From positions 1 through 64,000 of the forward strand of contig WEDG01001407.1 of assembly GCA_017591395.1 (NCBI GenBank): a DNA stretch of 64,000 nt, given 5' to 3'. Of this stretch, positions 61,501-64,000 are shown one piece after another. Below the pieces are notes generated by a model. The model ran no database searches, was not told where the DNA came from, and worked only from the letters and a program-made list of their open reading frames with translations. Both the position numbers and the translations under genes were made by a program. The stretch is from Schistocephalus solidus. Its lineage: Eukaryota > Platyhelminthes > Cestoda > Diphyllobothriidea > Diphyllobothriidae. Each line of letters opens with the position of its first letter. Position 1 is the first letter of the stretch.

Positions 61501-63652
61501 TCCTTTGTCTTTGTTGGTAGTTATTCCGCCTGTTTGATGGGCAGCTTTTTGGCCTGGCAGCGGGGCTCTGAATTGAGCCTCAAGATACAACGGGACGAGT
61601 ACTGCCGTAACGCGATCGGTGAGCACCTTTCTACCATTGAGCCTCCCTTGGCTTTAAACACGTTGGTCCAAGCCTCCCTACACTATCGAAATTTGCATCT
61701 GTGCCTATGAGCATTAGTTTGAACTGCGTATAACAGGGTAGAGATTCGCTCACCGATCGCGCTAAAAGACAGAGAGAGAGAGAGAAGGAGTGAAAGAGAG
61801 ACAGTTAAACAGTCCTGGAAACCCAAAAGATCGGTTTGTTTGTGTCCTTTTGTCCTGGGCCCCCGGCAGGCAGTCGCAAATCGACCAGCATTATAGGTAG
61901 AAGGGGAGTACCGAGATGACCGTTTATGGTTTATTTCCCGTCTTCTCTCGACCATGCTAAACCTCGGACTTGCGGGAAATGAGGTTCGAGGGCCCACGAT
62001 TAGGCCCCAAAACACACCGGGACGATTATGTCACGAAGACCATCAGAGAACGTACGACCAACATACAGCTGATGATCTGACTCATGAAATTTCCTGATAA
62101 CGTTTCCGTGGACAGTTCGGTATACGTTCGGTGTTGTTATTTTTGTCTGTTAAATTGAATTGAAGTTTAGAAAACCTGATAACTTGTATTGTTTTCTAGG
62201 ATCCAGGACCAACGACAGCTTTAAAAATGATATTTTGTGAATTCTTGACGGGTTGTGCTATCAAACGCAGTAAAAAACGTGCTTGGCAGTCTTATTTTAC
62301 CACACTGAGAATCGAATGTTGATTTTGATGGGCAGCCGAAAGACTGCTGTGTGAGTCGGTAGCTAATACATTCAATATTAATCAGGATAATTATTTACAA
62401 TAAAATAGTGCCTAGAATTGAGCGAACTCGATCAAAACGGTTCACAAGCATGCAGGAAGACAGTTGTATTCATCATACGATAAAAATTACCATCATCTGT
62501 CTTCTGACAGACTGGACGTCAATCCGACTGAAAATCTCCTTGCATTAATCAACATAAAGTGGCATAAGACAATTCAAGTACTGGCCAATGCAAGAAAATC
62601 TGAATTCTGTGCTTAATAAATATATAGAAAAGTTGACGCTCGAAAACTTAGAAGTTCCTATGTCAACCCAAGTTAAGGCCATTTAACACACTAAAGGACA
62701 AGCAAAAAGTACGAATCCGTTGTATTTGTTATTTTTTGATTATATTCTCACTGTATTCTATTTTCATTTTCTACTAATAGTCATGTTAAGCCTTAAATAA
62801 CTGACCTTTCATAAAGTATTTTCTTCGATTTAATGGTTTTCGATAAATTAATTTATCTACTATCTAAAGAATAATAACTCATCAACCAAATTATACCTTT
62901 TTAAAAGAAAGGTTGTATCTCCAAGGCAGCATAACTTTCATGGGTGCGGGGTGAGGGCCTATGCGTTGCAAGGGTTTTTGTTTGAATGTCCTAATCTTTC
63001 CTCTGTTAAGTCATGAACTATCATTCATATTCTCGATCGCAACCTTCAAGACAACGGTTCCGTAACTCAATGACAGTACGTTATAATACTTAACGTTCAA
63101 CGAGCAAAGAACGCGGATTCGAACCTCAGGTCAAAAGTGTACAAACTAGCAAGTTAGTGCTGACATAAACATTGTAAATTTATCGAATAACGTGATAATA
63201 CGGGAAACCCACGCGCAGAATTAGTGGGCATCGCTTATGAAGCTCCTCTATGGGCTCCTGAATACGTTGAATAAGAAGGCGGGCCCAGTGAATTTTTCCA
63301 GCGACTGGAGTCAAATTGCGTTCAATTGGAGGATCTTCCTTCTGCCGCTCGTATATATTTCGAGTGTGCTCCAGTTCACGTGAAAAGGTTTTGAGGATCA
63401 GTGCATATTTTCCCATCAAGTCAATTCGGGTGCTTTTCAGACCTTCAAAATAGCTCAGGAAGCGCAACTGCCTGCTGGCCTAAAACACAAAAGCAAGTCA
63501 ACATTGCTACTCAATATAATTCAGTAACTTGCTTTAATAACAAATTAGTAACGCACCGATAATGGTCGGGAGAACCATTTGTCCAGGAATTCGGATAATT
63601 GTATTTCCATTCCATCACGCTGATTCATGAACTCTTCATAATCGACATTGAA
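6957..63652 (-). CDS. DNAH8: Axonemal outer-arm dynein heavy chain, DNAH5/DNAH8 (gamma) type, partial gene, 34 exons in window
   Basis: This is the force-generating ATPase of ciliary and flagellar outer dynein arms; it walks on the B-tubule of the axoneme. The 34 exons read 5' to 3' from high to low coordinate: tail DHC_N1 (63.65-55.6 kb), linker DHC_N2 (54.1-42.1 kb), AAA1 with GPAGTGKT at 40522-40545, AAA2 with GPSGAGKT at 37193-37216, AAA3 with GEQ|GTAKT split by an intron, AAA4 with GVGGSGKQ at 28631-28654, stalk coiled coils and microtubule-binding domain (21.5-9.8 kb), AAA5 and the start of AAA6. About 3,340 of the usual roughly 4,600 residues are present; both ends run out of the window. 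Splice phases agree at all junctions after allowing five one-base indels in exons w10, w17, w23 and w27. Assignment to DNAH5/DNAH8 rests on remembered family sequence, notably around AAA1, AAA3 and the stalk; the stalk region looks closer to DNAH8. Flatworms may have only one gene of this class. Confidence 0.93.
7771..7851. repeat. GAA/GAT trinucleotide microsatellite
   Basis: About 27 triplets, mostly GAA with a GAT block, inside the w33-w34 intron (7507-8580). Nothing else recognisable is in that intron. Confidence 0.95.
8581..8919 (-). CDS. DNAH8: Dynein heavy chain exon w33 (AAA5 to AAA6)
   Basis: 113 codons, acceptor aaattcag, donor gtaact. It encodes [50 protein letters not shown] and [14 protein letters not shown]. 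An isoleucine after LLG replaces the arginine I expect there. Confidence 0.96.
9006..9200 (-). CDS. DNAH8: Dynein heavy chain exon w32 (AAA5)
   Basis: 65 codons, acceptor tgcttag, donor gtgagt. It encodes [19 protein letters not shown] and [19 protein letters not shown], the core AAA5 signature. Confidence 0.96.
9516..9700 (-). CDS. DNAH8: Dynein heavy chain exon w31 (stalk base to AAA5)
   Basis: 185 nt, acceptor tgttggcttag, donor gtaagt... It encodes [35 protein letters not shown] and WRKEM, the canonical stalk-to-AAA5 junction. Confidence 0.96.
9810..10020 (-). CDS. DNAH8: Dynein heavy chain exon w30 (stalk coiled coil 2)
   Basis: 211 nt, acceptor ccgacttcag, donor gtcaga, phase 1. It encodes the returning stalk helix: [32 protein letters not shown] and [15 protein letters not shown]. 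Confidence 0.96.
10021..11540. other. Intron between w29 and w30
   Basis: No coding similarity seen. At about 11380-11450 is a very degenerate hammerhead-SINE remnant (plus strand) with GGTTGATGACGGC where intact copies have GGCTGATGACGGC. Confidence 0.5.
11541..11708 (-). CDS. DNAH8: Dynein heavy chain exon w29 (microtubule-binding domain)
   Basis: 56 codons, acceptor caattctag, donor gtatgc. It encodes [18 protein letters not shown] and [16 protein letters not shown]; this segment looks closer to DNAH8 than to DNAH5. An 8.4 kb intron full of retroelements precedes it. Confidence 0.96.
11965..12150. mobile_element. Short inverted-repeat (foldback/MITE-like) element with GAA and TTC arms
   Basis: The left arm has a GAA run, then GATCGTTGGAACATGACGTT with TATTGGCCTGACGT following. 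The right arm is the near-perfect reverse complement (ACGTCAGGTCAATAAACG, CATGTTCCAGCGATC), then a TTC run. The loop is about 40 bp. The transcript could form a long hairpin. Confidence 0.65.
12450..12910 (+). repeat. Diverged copy of dispersed repeat R3 (partial)
   Basis: It shares with other copies the segments GGCTCGGATCCCACGGAGT, CATTCAGGAGGAGACATTAC and the block ending in a TCATGATAGTTTCGAACGCGT-like string. Similarity to 13378-14175 is visible but patchy. Confidence 0.45.
13378..14175 (+). repeat. Dispersed repeat R3, copy A (about 800 bp)
   Basis: The copy is collinear with 33262-34035, including GATATTAGCCTTGCGCTGCAG, a CTC-rich microsatellite (13490-13535), GACCTCACTCTCTCCCCACC and GTGTACTACGTACACGACCTG. 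No protein is encoded. It is probably a non-autonomous element or retroelement end; the class is unknown. Confidence 0.75.
14400..16690 (-). pseudogene. Non-LTR retrotransposon remnant: reverse transcriptase plus C-terminal C2H2 fingers
   Basis: Reading from high to low coordinate, the RT gives [15 protein letters not shown], a stop near 16541, then [30 protein letters not shown] [20 protein letters not shown], and LLFVDDCA (the catalytic F-x-DD box) at about 16065-16090. Further on are [29 protein letters not shown], and finally C2H2 fingers such as [20 protein letters not shown] at 14520-14580. Several stops and frameshifts make it dead. The layout, RT followed by a proline/threonine-rich linker and fingers, is common in flatworm genomes. 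No endonuclease domain is left. Confidence 0.85.
16690..18310 (+). pseudogene. Second non-LTR retrotransposon remnant (jockey/CR1-like RT)
   Basis: An open stretch from 16790 to 17263 carries [19 protein letters not shown] and the catalytic FIYADDLK box, then [16 protein letters not shown], the usual RT finger/thumb order. After 17263 the frame is broken, and [16 protein letters not shown] follows in other frames. It abuts the minus-strand element at about 16685. The lack of a start and the internal stops show that it is a fragment. Confidence 0.8.
18325..18400 (+). repeat. ATTTAATTTTTT minisatellite, probable 3' tail
   Basis: Four to five repeats of a T-rich 12-15 bp unit lie directly after the RT fragment and may be its 3' terminus (inference). 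Confidence 0.6.
18570..19800 (-). pseudogene. Ty3/Gypsy LTR retrotransposon pol fragment (RT, RNase H, integrase zinc finger)
   Basis: RT end at 19557-19778 reads [10 protein letters not shown] where active elements have Y-x-DD, so the catalytic second aspartate is lost. Then [19 protein letters not shown], the RNase H domain with [29 protein letters not shown] and [10 protein letters not shown], and [14 protein letters not shown]. At 18584-18817 is the integrase HHCC entry [10 protein letters not shown]. There are frameshifts near 19560 and 18840. No LTRs are seen. Confidence 0.9.
20150..20337 (-). CDS. DNAH8: Dynein heavy chain exon w28 (microtubule-binding domain)
   Basis: 188 nt, acceptor ctgctttcag, donor gtttgt. 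It encodes [19 protein letters not shown] and [12 protein letters not shown], the tip of the stalk that contacts tubulin. Confidence 0.95.
21002..21468 (-). CDS. DNAH8: Dynein heavy chain exon w27 (AAA4 to stalk coiled coil 1), with one-base insertion
   Basis: It encodes [18 protein letters not shown] and then the heptad-rich first stalk helix ([30 protein letters not shown]). In a run of five A residues (T on the plus strand, 21079-21083) one base is in excess; after it the frame gives [18 protein letters not shown]. 467 nt minus one fits the phases. Donor gtagtt, phase 1. Confidence 0.95.
21568..22075 (-). CDS. DNAH8: Dynein heavy chain exon w26 (AAA4)
   Basis: 508 nt, acceptor aaacttttag, donor gtaaag. 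It encodes [19 protein letters not shown], the AAA4 Walker B region [33 protein letters not shown] and [18 protein letters not shown] 6.5 kb intron separates it from w25. Confidence 0.97.
22479..22523 (+). ncRNA. Hammerhead-like module, family 1, damaged stem II
   Basis: Stem I, core CTGATGA, GAAA and stem III are intact, but stem II reads GACTAATGAGCC, losing pairs. It is probably inactive. Confidence 0.5.
22598..22642 (-). ncRNA. Hammerhead-like module, family 1, minus strand
   Basis: Core and stems II and III match the array consensus; stem I reads GACTGA against CCGGTC, so the innermost pair is lost. Confidence 0.55.
22904..22948 (-). ncRNA. Hammerhead-like module, family 1, minus strand
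   Basis: Identical over the 45 bp to the copies in the first array, but on the minus strand, the sense strand of the dynein gene. Confidence 0.7.
23213..23257 (-). ncRNA. Hammerhead-like module, family 1, minus strand
   Basis: Identical module, 309 bp from the preceding copy, also on the dynein sense strand. Confidence 0.7.
23756..23800 (+). ncRNA. Hammerhead-like module, family 1, plus strand
   Basis: Identical module on the far side of the palindrome centre; it faces the minus-strand copy at 23213. Confidence 0.7.
23943..23971. repeat. TA microsatellite at the end of the SINE cluster
   Basis: About 14 TA units replace the CATAGTCCATATTCC part of the SINE tail. Confidence 0.9.
23972..28568. 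other. Distal part of the w25-w26 intron
   Basis: A degenerate SINE family 1 copy (minus) is visible at about 24700-24900 with CCGACAAAGACAAAGGAG. R3-like pieces lie at 26800-27690. A CT microsatellite lies at 28408-28432. I see no exon of another gene on either strand. Confidence 0.5.
28569..28962 (-). CDS. DNAH8: Dynein heavy chain exon w25 (AAA4)
   Basis: 394 nt, acceptor tttgtttgcag, donor gtgcgt. It encodes [35 protein letters not shown] and the AAA4 P-loop GVGGSGKQ at 28631-28654, followed by [18 protein letters not shown]. Confidence 0.97.
28963..30308. other. Intron w24-w25, no recognisable feature
   Basis: AT-rich sequence with no coding similarity, tandem repeat or tRNA-like segment that I can support. 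Confidence 0.5.
30309..30756 (-). CDS. DNAH8: Dynein heavy chain exon w24 (AAA3)
   Basis: 448 nt, acceptor cttcttttcag, donor gtcagc, phase 1 out. It encodes [46 protein letters not shown] and [15 protein letters not shown], the AAA3 lid region. Confidence 0.97.
30757..32058. other. Intron w23-w24, no recognisable feature
   Basis: AT-rich intron sequence; nothing supported on either strand. Confidence 0.5.
32059..32384 (-). CDS. DNAH8: Dynein heavy chain exon w23 (AAA3), with one-base deletion
   Basis: It starts with [10 protein letters not shown], completing the AAA3 P-loop, and continues with [18 protein letters not shown], Walker [13 protein letters not shown], and [12 protein letters not shown]. 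Just after NMPII, near 32166-32173, one base is missing, so the downstream half reads in another frame; 326 nt plus one is 109 codons. Acceptor tttgcctag, donor gtaggt. Confidence 0.95.
32476..32895 (-). CDS. DNAH8: Dynein heavy chain exon w22 (AAA2 to AAA3), GC donor
   Basis: 140 codons, acceptor gtctatttcag. It encodes [30 protein letters not shown] and [15 protein letters not shown] and ends at VLLIGEQ, the first half of the AAA3 P-loop. The donor is CAG|gcaagt, a GC rather than a GT, matching the usual GC-AG consensus. Confidence 0.96.
33262..34035 (+). repeat. Dispersed repeat R3, copy B
   Basis: Nearly collinear with copy A at 13378-14175. The CTC tract of copy A is reduced here to CTCTCTCCTGCCTCCCCCACC. 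It abuts the 354 bp array that starts at about 34094. Confidence 0.8.
34094..35787 (+). repeat. Tandem array of a 354 bp repeat carrying a second hammerhead-like module
   Basis: Four complete units and one partial one; TGTCACACAGCAGCAGAAAC starts each at 34101, 34455, 34808, 35162 and 35516. Units differ by few bases. The array begins inside loop II of the ribozyme-like fold and ends in TA repeats at 35788. A reversed, diverged copy lies at about 45940-46100, so the unit belongs to a dispersed family. No pol III boxes are obvious, unlike family 1. It lies in the w21-w22 intron. Confidence 0.92.
34416..34504 (+). ncRNA. Hammerhead-like module, family 2 (copy 1 of 4)
   Basis: Stem I pairs CCCA with TGGG plus an outer GCT/AGC beyond an internal loop. 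The core segment ATGAGGA stands where CTGANGA is expected. Stem II GCCGA/TCGGC is perfect and closes a long loop with the hairpin GCTGTGT-C-ACACAGC. GAA follows, then palindromic stem III ACACGTGT and the site GTC, predicted cut after 34492. Other copies: 34770-34857, 35123-35211 (stem II damaged: TCAGC) and 35477-35565. The C to A change at the first core base should abolish activity; the dispersed copy at 46.0 kb has CAGAGGA, which suggests that the ancestor had CTGAGGA. Confidence 0.65.
35788..35806. repeat. TA microsatellite ending the 354 bp array
   Basis: About nine TA units start where other units continue CCCGATTATTC. Confidence 0.9.
35810..36060 (-). repeat. Degenerate SINE family 1 copy
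   Basis: On the minus strand, AATGGTTGGGATGTGGGACT and the surrounding tRNA-like part, then GGCTGGCTACCGATGGCTAA, align loosely with the family 1 head and hammerhead region. It is too diverged to fold. Confidence 0.5.
36238..36350 (-). CDS. DNAH8: Dynein heavy chain exon w21 (AAA2 to AAA3)
   Basis: 113 nt, acceptor ttattttcag, donor gtgagt. It encodes [18 protein letters not shown] to MNLETKME and bridges w20 and w22 in phase. Confidence 0.9.
36769..37312 (-). CDS. DNAH8: Dynein heavy chain exon w20 (AAA2)
   Basis: 544 nt. AAA2 Walker A GPSGAGKT at 37193-37216, then [18 protein letters not shown], the Walker B region [17 protein letters not shown] and [17 protein letters not shown]. Acceptor aatttttag, donor gtattg, ending in phase 1. 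Confidence 0.97.
37313..38914. other. Intron w19-w20
   Basis: Contains a GA-rich microsatellite at 37679-37733 and otherwise no supported feature. Confidence 0.5.
38915..39157 (-). CDS. DNAH8: Dynein heavy chain exon w19 (AAA1 to AAA2)
   Basis: 81 codons, acceptor gactgccag, donor gtgagt. It encodes [18 protein letters not shown] and [18 protein letters not shown], the AAA1 small subdomain and junction to AAA2. Confidence 0.97.
39158..39942. other. Intron w18-w19
   Basis: No coding similarity. Segment 39535-39600 (GTCATTCCAGTCTTCCTCTT) may be a relic of the family 1 SINE tail. Confidence 0.45.
39943..40137 (-). CDS. DNAH8: Dynein heavy chain exon w18 (AAA1)
   Basis: 65 codons, phase 0 to 0. 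It encodes [36 protein letters not shown] and [12 protein letters not shown]. It has an unremarkable gttggc donor at +4 to +6. The sequence is almost invariant among gamma-class heavy chains. Confidence 0.97.
40232..40600 (-). CDS. DNAH8: Dynein heavy chain exon w17 (AAA1 motor site), with two one-base frameshifts
   Basis: AAA1 is the main ATPase site. Walker A GPAGTGKT lies at 40522-40545 and the conserved [18 protein letters not shown] follows at about 40370-40410. Between them the coding frame changes twice, near 40485-40489 (an extra base in AAAG) and near 40432-40437. The three parts are in three frames but collinear and intact in sequence. The 369 nt length is exactly two more than splice phases need. 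Donor gtaagg. Confidence 0.95.
40601..42113. other. Intron w16-w17
   Basis: Mostly plain AT-rich sequence. At 41500-41570 the string CCCTTAATAAACTTGACTTG looks like the 3' end of a non-LTR element, with no coding part attached. Confidence 0.4.
42114..42286 (-). CDS. DNAH8: Dynein heavy chain exon w16 (linker to AAA1)
   Basis: 173 nt, acceptor cttcttgtag, donor gtaagt, phase 2 out. It encodes [15 protein letters not shown] and [18 protein letters not shown], the stretch just before the AAA1 Walker A motif. Confidence 0.95.
42400..42762 (-). CDS. DNAH8: Dynein heavy chain exon w15 (linker)
   Basis: 121 codons, acceptor tcttcacag, donor gtgagt. It encodes [27 protein letters not shown] and [16 protein letters not shown], the end of the linker before AAA1. 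Confidence 0.96.
43130..43400 (+). repeat. Degenerate SINE family 1 copy
   Basis: GTGTATGACTGGCTGAGGCC and CTTGAAATGGCAGCTCG recall the hammerhead part of family 1; the fold is lost. Confidence 0.4.
43680..43830 (+). repeat. Degenerate telomere-like (TTAGGG/TTAGGC) tract
   Basis: Repeated TTAGGGTTAG, GGGGTTAGGCTTAGGC, GAGTTAGGG, GGGTTTAGGTGTAGG and GGGGGTTAGGC strings within 150 bp. Imperfect copies of the flatworm telomere hexamer TTAGGG, in intron w14-w15. Confidence 0.6.
44512..44907 (-). CDS. DNAH8: Dynein heavy chain exon w14 (linker)
   Basis: 132 codons, phase 0 to 0, acceptor cacttatag, donor gtgagt. It encodes [34 protein letters not shown] and SQEGETIPL, near-invariant linker sequence that docks on the AAA ring. 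Confidence 0.97.
45340..45540 (-). repeat. Degenerate SINE family 1 copy
   Basis: The plus strand shows CAAGGGAGACTGGAATGAAC, AAGCTGGCATACCCAACAC and a box B relic GGCTCAAACCCGTGACC, the order of a minus-strand family 1 copy. Confidence 0.6.
45750..46110 (-). repeat. Degenerate SINE family 1 piece followed by a reversed family 2 repeat copy
   Basis: 45775-45930 shows GGAGACCGGAATGGCTATTT and the tail CGCTATGCGATTGCCTGCGA of family 1. From about 45935 to 46100, the sequence on the minus strand is a diverged 354 bp unit, with GACCCACAGAGGAGCCGA, a GCTGC...GCAGC hairpin and a stem III-like ACACTAGT. Confidence 0.65.
46860..47190 (+). repeat. Diverged SINE family 1 copy
   Basis: Box A-like CTGACTCAATCGTTAGG, box B GGTTCGATCC at about 47070, then GACTGGCTGATGACGTCTAA and AGCCAGAAATGGCAATCC. 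Stem II and stem III no longer pair fully. Confidence 0.7.
47232..47585 (-). CDS. DNAH8: Dynein heavy chain exon w13 (linker)
   Basis: 118 codons, phase 0 to 0, acceptor cttttttag, donor gtaagg. It contains [32 protein letters not shown] and [18 protein letters not shown], the diagnostic DHC_N2 linker motifs. Confidence 0.96.
47586..50569. other. Intron w12-w13
   Basis: A GAA/GGA microsatellite at 47737-47792 and an R3-like piece at about 48940-49330 (TTATCCCGTCAGTTTGCAACC). The remainder shows nothing I can support. Confidence 0.5.
50570..50810 (-). CDS. DNAH8: Dynein heavy chain exon w12 (start of linker, DHC_N2)
   Basis: 241 nt, acceptor accaacgcag, donor gtgggg. The frame is open throughout but lacks an early ATG. 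It encodes [19 protein letters not shown] and HWERIENLT, the conserved linker entry, and [12 protein letters not shown] at its end. Confidence 0.93.
51180..51420 (-). repeat. Degenerate SINE family 1 copy
   Basis: Tail-like GTCCCGCTGCGCCTTAGG, CTGACAAAGACAAAAGGAG and GTCGGTTGCGATCGGGAA follow the order of a minus-strand copy; the hammerhead part is unrecognisable. Confidence 0.5.
51805..52210 (+). repeat. Dispersed repeat R3, copy D, with a large CTC expansion
   Basis: Starts like copies A and B (AGTTCTACCGTCGAGTTGGA) and shares CTTGCGCTGCATCTACCGCA. About 30 CTC triplets fill 51930-52025 at the place where the other copies have a short CTC stretch. Confidence 0.75.
53179..53478 (-). CDS. 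DNAH8: Dynein heavy chain exon w11
   Basis: 300 nt, acceptor tatctcag, donor gtaaga, phases 2 in and 2 out. It carries [34 protein letters not shown] and [15 protein letters not shown], all hallmarks of the gamma-class heavy chain before the linker. Confidence 0.95.
53566..54090 (-). CDS. DNAH8: Dynein heavy chain exon w10 (tail/linker boundary), with one-base frameshift
   Basis: The exon runs from [16 protein letters not shown] through [14 protein letters not shown] to [12 protein letters not shown] and DDYMK. Between about 53799 and 53808 the frame slips by one base: 525 nt is one more than the phases of w9 and w11 require. Removing one base restores the family pattern ahead of PIEE. A 28-nt intron (gtgaat...caag) would also fix the phase but would delete conserved residues. 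Confidence 0.88.
54400..54870. repeat. Fragments of a second tRNA-derived SINE family
   Basis: On the minus strand at 54640-54760 there is GGGGCCTCGTAGCTCAAGTG with GCTAGAGCG (box A) and GGTTTTGAATCCC (box B). A second minus piece lies at 54420-54480 and a plus piece at 54815-54845 (GGGGCCTCGTAGCTCAGTTG). The head differs from family 1, and there is no hammerhead core. Confidence 0.65.
55601..55681 (-). CDS. DNAH8: Dynein heavy chain exon w9 (tail)
   Basis: A short exon of 27 codons, [18 protein letters not shown] onward. The acceptor is cattatag and the donor gtgagt, phase 0 to 0. The open frame continues past the donor but loses similarity there. Confidence 0.85.
55975..56560 (+). repeat. 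R3-related dispersed repeat (diverged)
   Basis: Shows TATCTCCCTCACTCACTCTC, GGTGGCTCAGAAGG and CCGTCAGCTGGCAACCTT-like strings in the R3 order, with an uncertain extent. Confidence 0.4.
57003..57227 (-). CDS. DNAH8: Dynein heavy chain exon w8 (tail)
   Basis: 75 codons, phase 0 to 0. The acceptor is gcctcttag immediately before ATGCAG. The donor is taken as TCG|gtgtgt. It is helical and Q/E/K rich, ending near FSELWTS. Confidence 0.85.
57357..57610 (-). CDS. DNAH8: Dynein heavy chain exon w7 (tail)
   Basis: This exon of 254 nt has acceptor ctccccag and donor gtaggt, and ends in phase 0. It encodes [19 protein letters not shown], a conserved DHC tail segment, followed by a WRYMRQQQ stretch. 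Confidence 0.9.
57793..58001 (-). CDS. DNAH8: Dynein heavy chain exon w6 (tail)
   Basis: This exon of 209 nt has acceptor gtttacag and a strong gtgagt donor; phases 2 in and 1 out. It encodes [15 protein letters not shown] onward and a cysteine-rich patch (CQECLSC). Confidence 0.88.
58093..58300 (-). CDS. DNAH8: Dynein heavy chain exon w5 (tail)
   Basis: The acceptor is cctttttag and two bases complete the codon from w4. The acidic segment [17 protein letters not shown] lies in the middle. The donor gtcagt leaves two bases (phase 2). The 208 nt length fits both neighbours exactly. Confidence 0.88.
58382..58533 (-). CDS. DNAH8: Dynein heavy chain exon w4 (tail)
   Basis: The acceptor is tttcctctag; the first base completes the serine codon split from w3. 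There are 50 full codons, [18 protein letters not shown] onward, then one base before donor gtgggt (phase 1). Confidence 0.88.
58957..59690 (+). repeat. Dispersed repeat R3, copy C
   Basis: Collinear with copies A and B: GTAGACTTGCGCTGCATCTA, CTCGGATACCACGGAGTGG, AAGAAGGAGCCATTGCC and GTCGACCTCACTCTCTTTTC. There is no CTC expansion. It ends about 170 bp before exon w3. Confidence 0.75.
59857..60176 (-). CDS. DNAH8: Dynein heavy chain exon w3 (tail, DHC_N1)
   Basis: The exon encodes [18 protein letters not shown] and ends at KLFFG plus two bases before gtgagg. The start is chosen because w2 ends in phase 0 and an AG lies in phase just before FIENPRF. The preceding bases are in frame too, so a start further upstream cannot be excluded. 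An internal CAG|gtgaga resembles a donor but sits in conserved coding sequence. Confidence 0.82.
60560..61110 (-). pseudogene. Penelope-like element GIY-YIG endonuclease fragment
   Basis: Frames on the minus strand give [20 protein letters not shown] followed by GHTMRRIAK, the VY...YIG pair of the GIY-YIG nuclease with conserved cysteine. After a frameshift, [16 protein letters not shown] and [17 protein letters not shown] follow, the C-terminal helix region of Penelope endonucleases. Several frameshifts mark it as dead. It differs in sequence from the fragment at 6.0-6.8 kb. Confidence 0.7.
61320..62040 (-). repeat. Degenerate SINE family 1 copies
   Basis: The minus strand at 61340-61460 shows GCTGGCTGATGGTGGTCAAT and GAGCCAGAAACGG, an old hammerhead module in which stem II closes with a T-A pair. 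Box B relic GGTTCGAGCCTC at about 61420. A further tail-like piece lies at 61860-62040. Confidence 0.55.
62110..62950. other. Part of intron w2-w3, no recognisable feature
   Basis: AT-rich sequence without coding similarity or tandem structure. Confidence 0.5.
62960..63145 (+). repeat. SINE family 1 head fragment
   Basis: TCTCGATCGCAACCTTCAAG, then a box A relic and GCGGATTCGAACCTC as box B, about 70 bp from exon w2. The hammerhead part is absent. Confidence 0.5.
63213..63479 (-). CDS. DNAH8: Dynein heavy chain exon w2 (tail, DHC_N1)
   Basis: This exon has 89 codons, phase 0 to 0, with acceptor tgttttag and donor gtgggt. It carries the tail motif [18 protein letters not shown], typical of DHC_N1 in axonemal heavy chains. 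Confidence 0.9.
63557..63652 (-). CDS. DNAH8: Dynein heavy chain exon w1 (tail, DHC_N1)
   Basis: This exon has 32 codons, from FNVDYEEF to FSRPLS. It has an AG acceptor (cgcttag) and a gtgcgt donor, phase 0 at both ends. It is the most N-terminal exon I can place; upstream exons must lie beyond the right edge. Confidence 0.8.
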
Positions 63653-64000
63653 CTAAGCGTTTTGGAGGAAGATACCAGAATATTAATCGGGAGAAAAATT
63701 TACTTGGCTACAGTGTCCGAAACAAAGGCAGCTGGAGAGGCTCATTCTAATCGAACTTCCTGATGTTCATCTGTGCAGGTTTATATATACGGACAAAGGG
63801 AATGCCTATATGACATGCGTGAAGTAAAATATGATATGAGATACGCGACATCATCGCCCGCAATAAAAAGAAGTAAGGAAGTATCATAAAGTCGAAGAGC
63901 GTCGACTTAACACACCTTTACTTAATCAATGTCATCATTTCACAAGTGGCTTTTCGAATTAAAGCCTCCAGTTTCTCCGATATTTTTCATGCGAATAATG
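63653..64000. other. Right end of window, intron upstream of w1
   Basis: No exon similar to the dynein tail could be recognised here; the upstream exons presumably lie further out. Confidence 0.5.

Overview
The window looks like a nuclear genomic segment of a flatworm, most likely a tapeworm of the diphyllobothriid kind (inference). The reasons are a single intron-rich gene spread over more than 56 kb, introns packed with retroelement debris, tRNA-derived SINEs that carry a hammerhead-ribozyme module like the schistosome Sm-alpha repeats, TTAGGG-like sequence, and a reverse transcriptase with C-terminal C2H2 fingers of the kind common in cestode and trematode genomes.

One gene fills the window. 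An axonemal outer-arm dynein heavy chain of the DNAH5/DNAH8 (gamma) class runs on the minus strand from about 63.65 kb (N-terminal side) to 6.96 kb (AAA6). I could place 34 consecutive exons totalling about 10.0 kb (about 3,340 codons). The reading phase agrees at each junction once five single-base indels inside four exons are allowed for. The first exons lie beyond the right edge. The C-terminal exons lie beyond the left edge. Order along the protein: tail (DHC_N1), linker (DHC_N2), AAA1 to AAA4, stalk with microtubule-binding domain, AAA5, start of AAA6. All four P-loops are intact. Two introns use GC donors, and one of them splits the AAA3 P-loop.

Region by region. 1-3530: head-to-tail array of a 309-311 bp tRNA-like SINE unit, each with a hammerhead-like module, ending in a long TA tract. 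5.7-6.8 kb: Penelope-like remnants. 7-10 kb: dynein AAA6 to stalk. 11.7-20.1 kb: an intron with an inverted-repeat element, a non-LTR element with zinc fingers, a second non-LTR fragment and a Ty3/Gypsy fragment. 22.1-24 kb: SINE copies in both orientations forming a large palindrome. 34.1-35.8 kb: a second tandem array, 354 bp unit, with a second and different hammerhead-like fold. 43.7-43.8 kb: degenerate telomere-like sequence. 60.56-61.1 kb: a Penelope-like GIY-YIG fragment. Several copies of a 700-800 bp dispersed repeat with an internal CTC microsatellite lie at 13.4, 33.3, 51.8 and 59 kb.

The most unusual content is the pair of hammerhead-bearing tandem repeat families in introns of one ciliary motor gene, together with Penelope-like fragments. 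This pattern recalls animal retrozymes and Sm-alpha elements.
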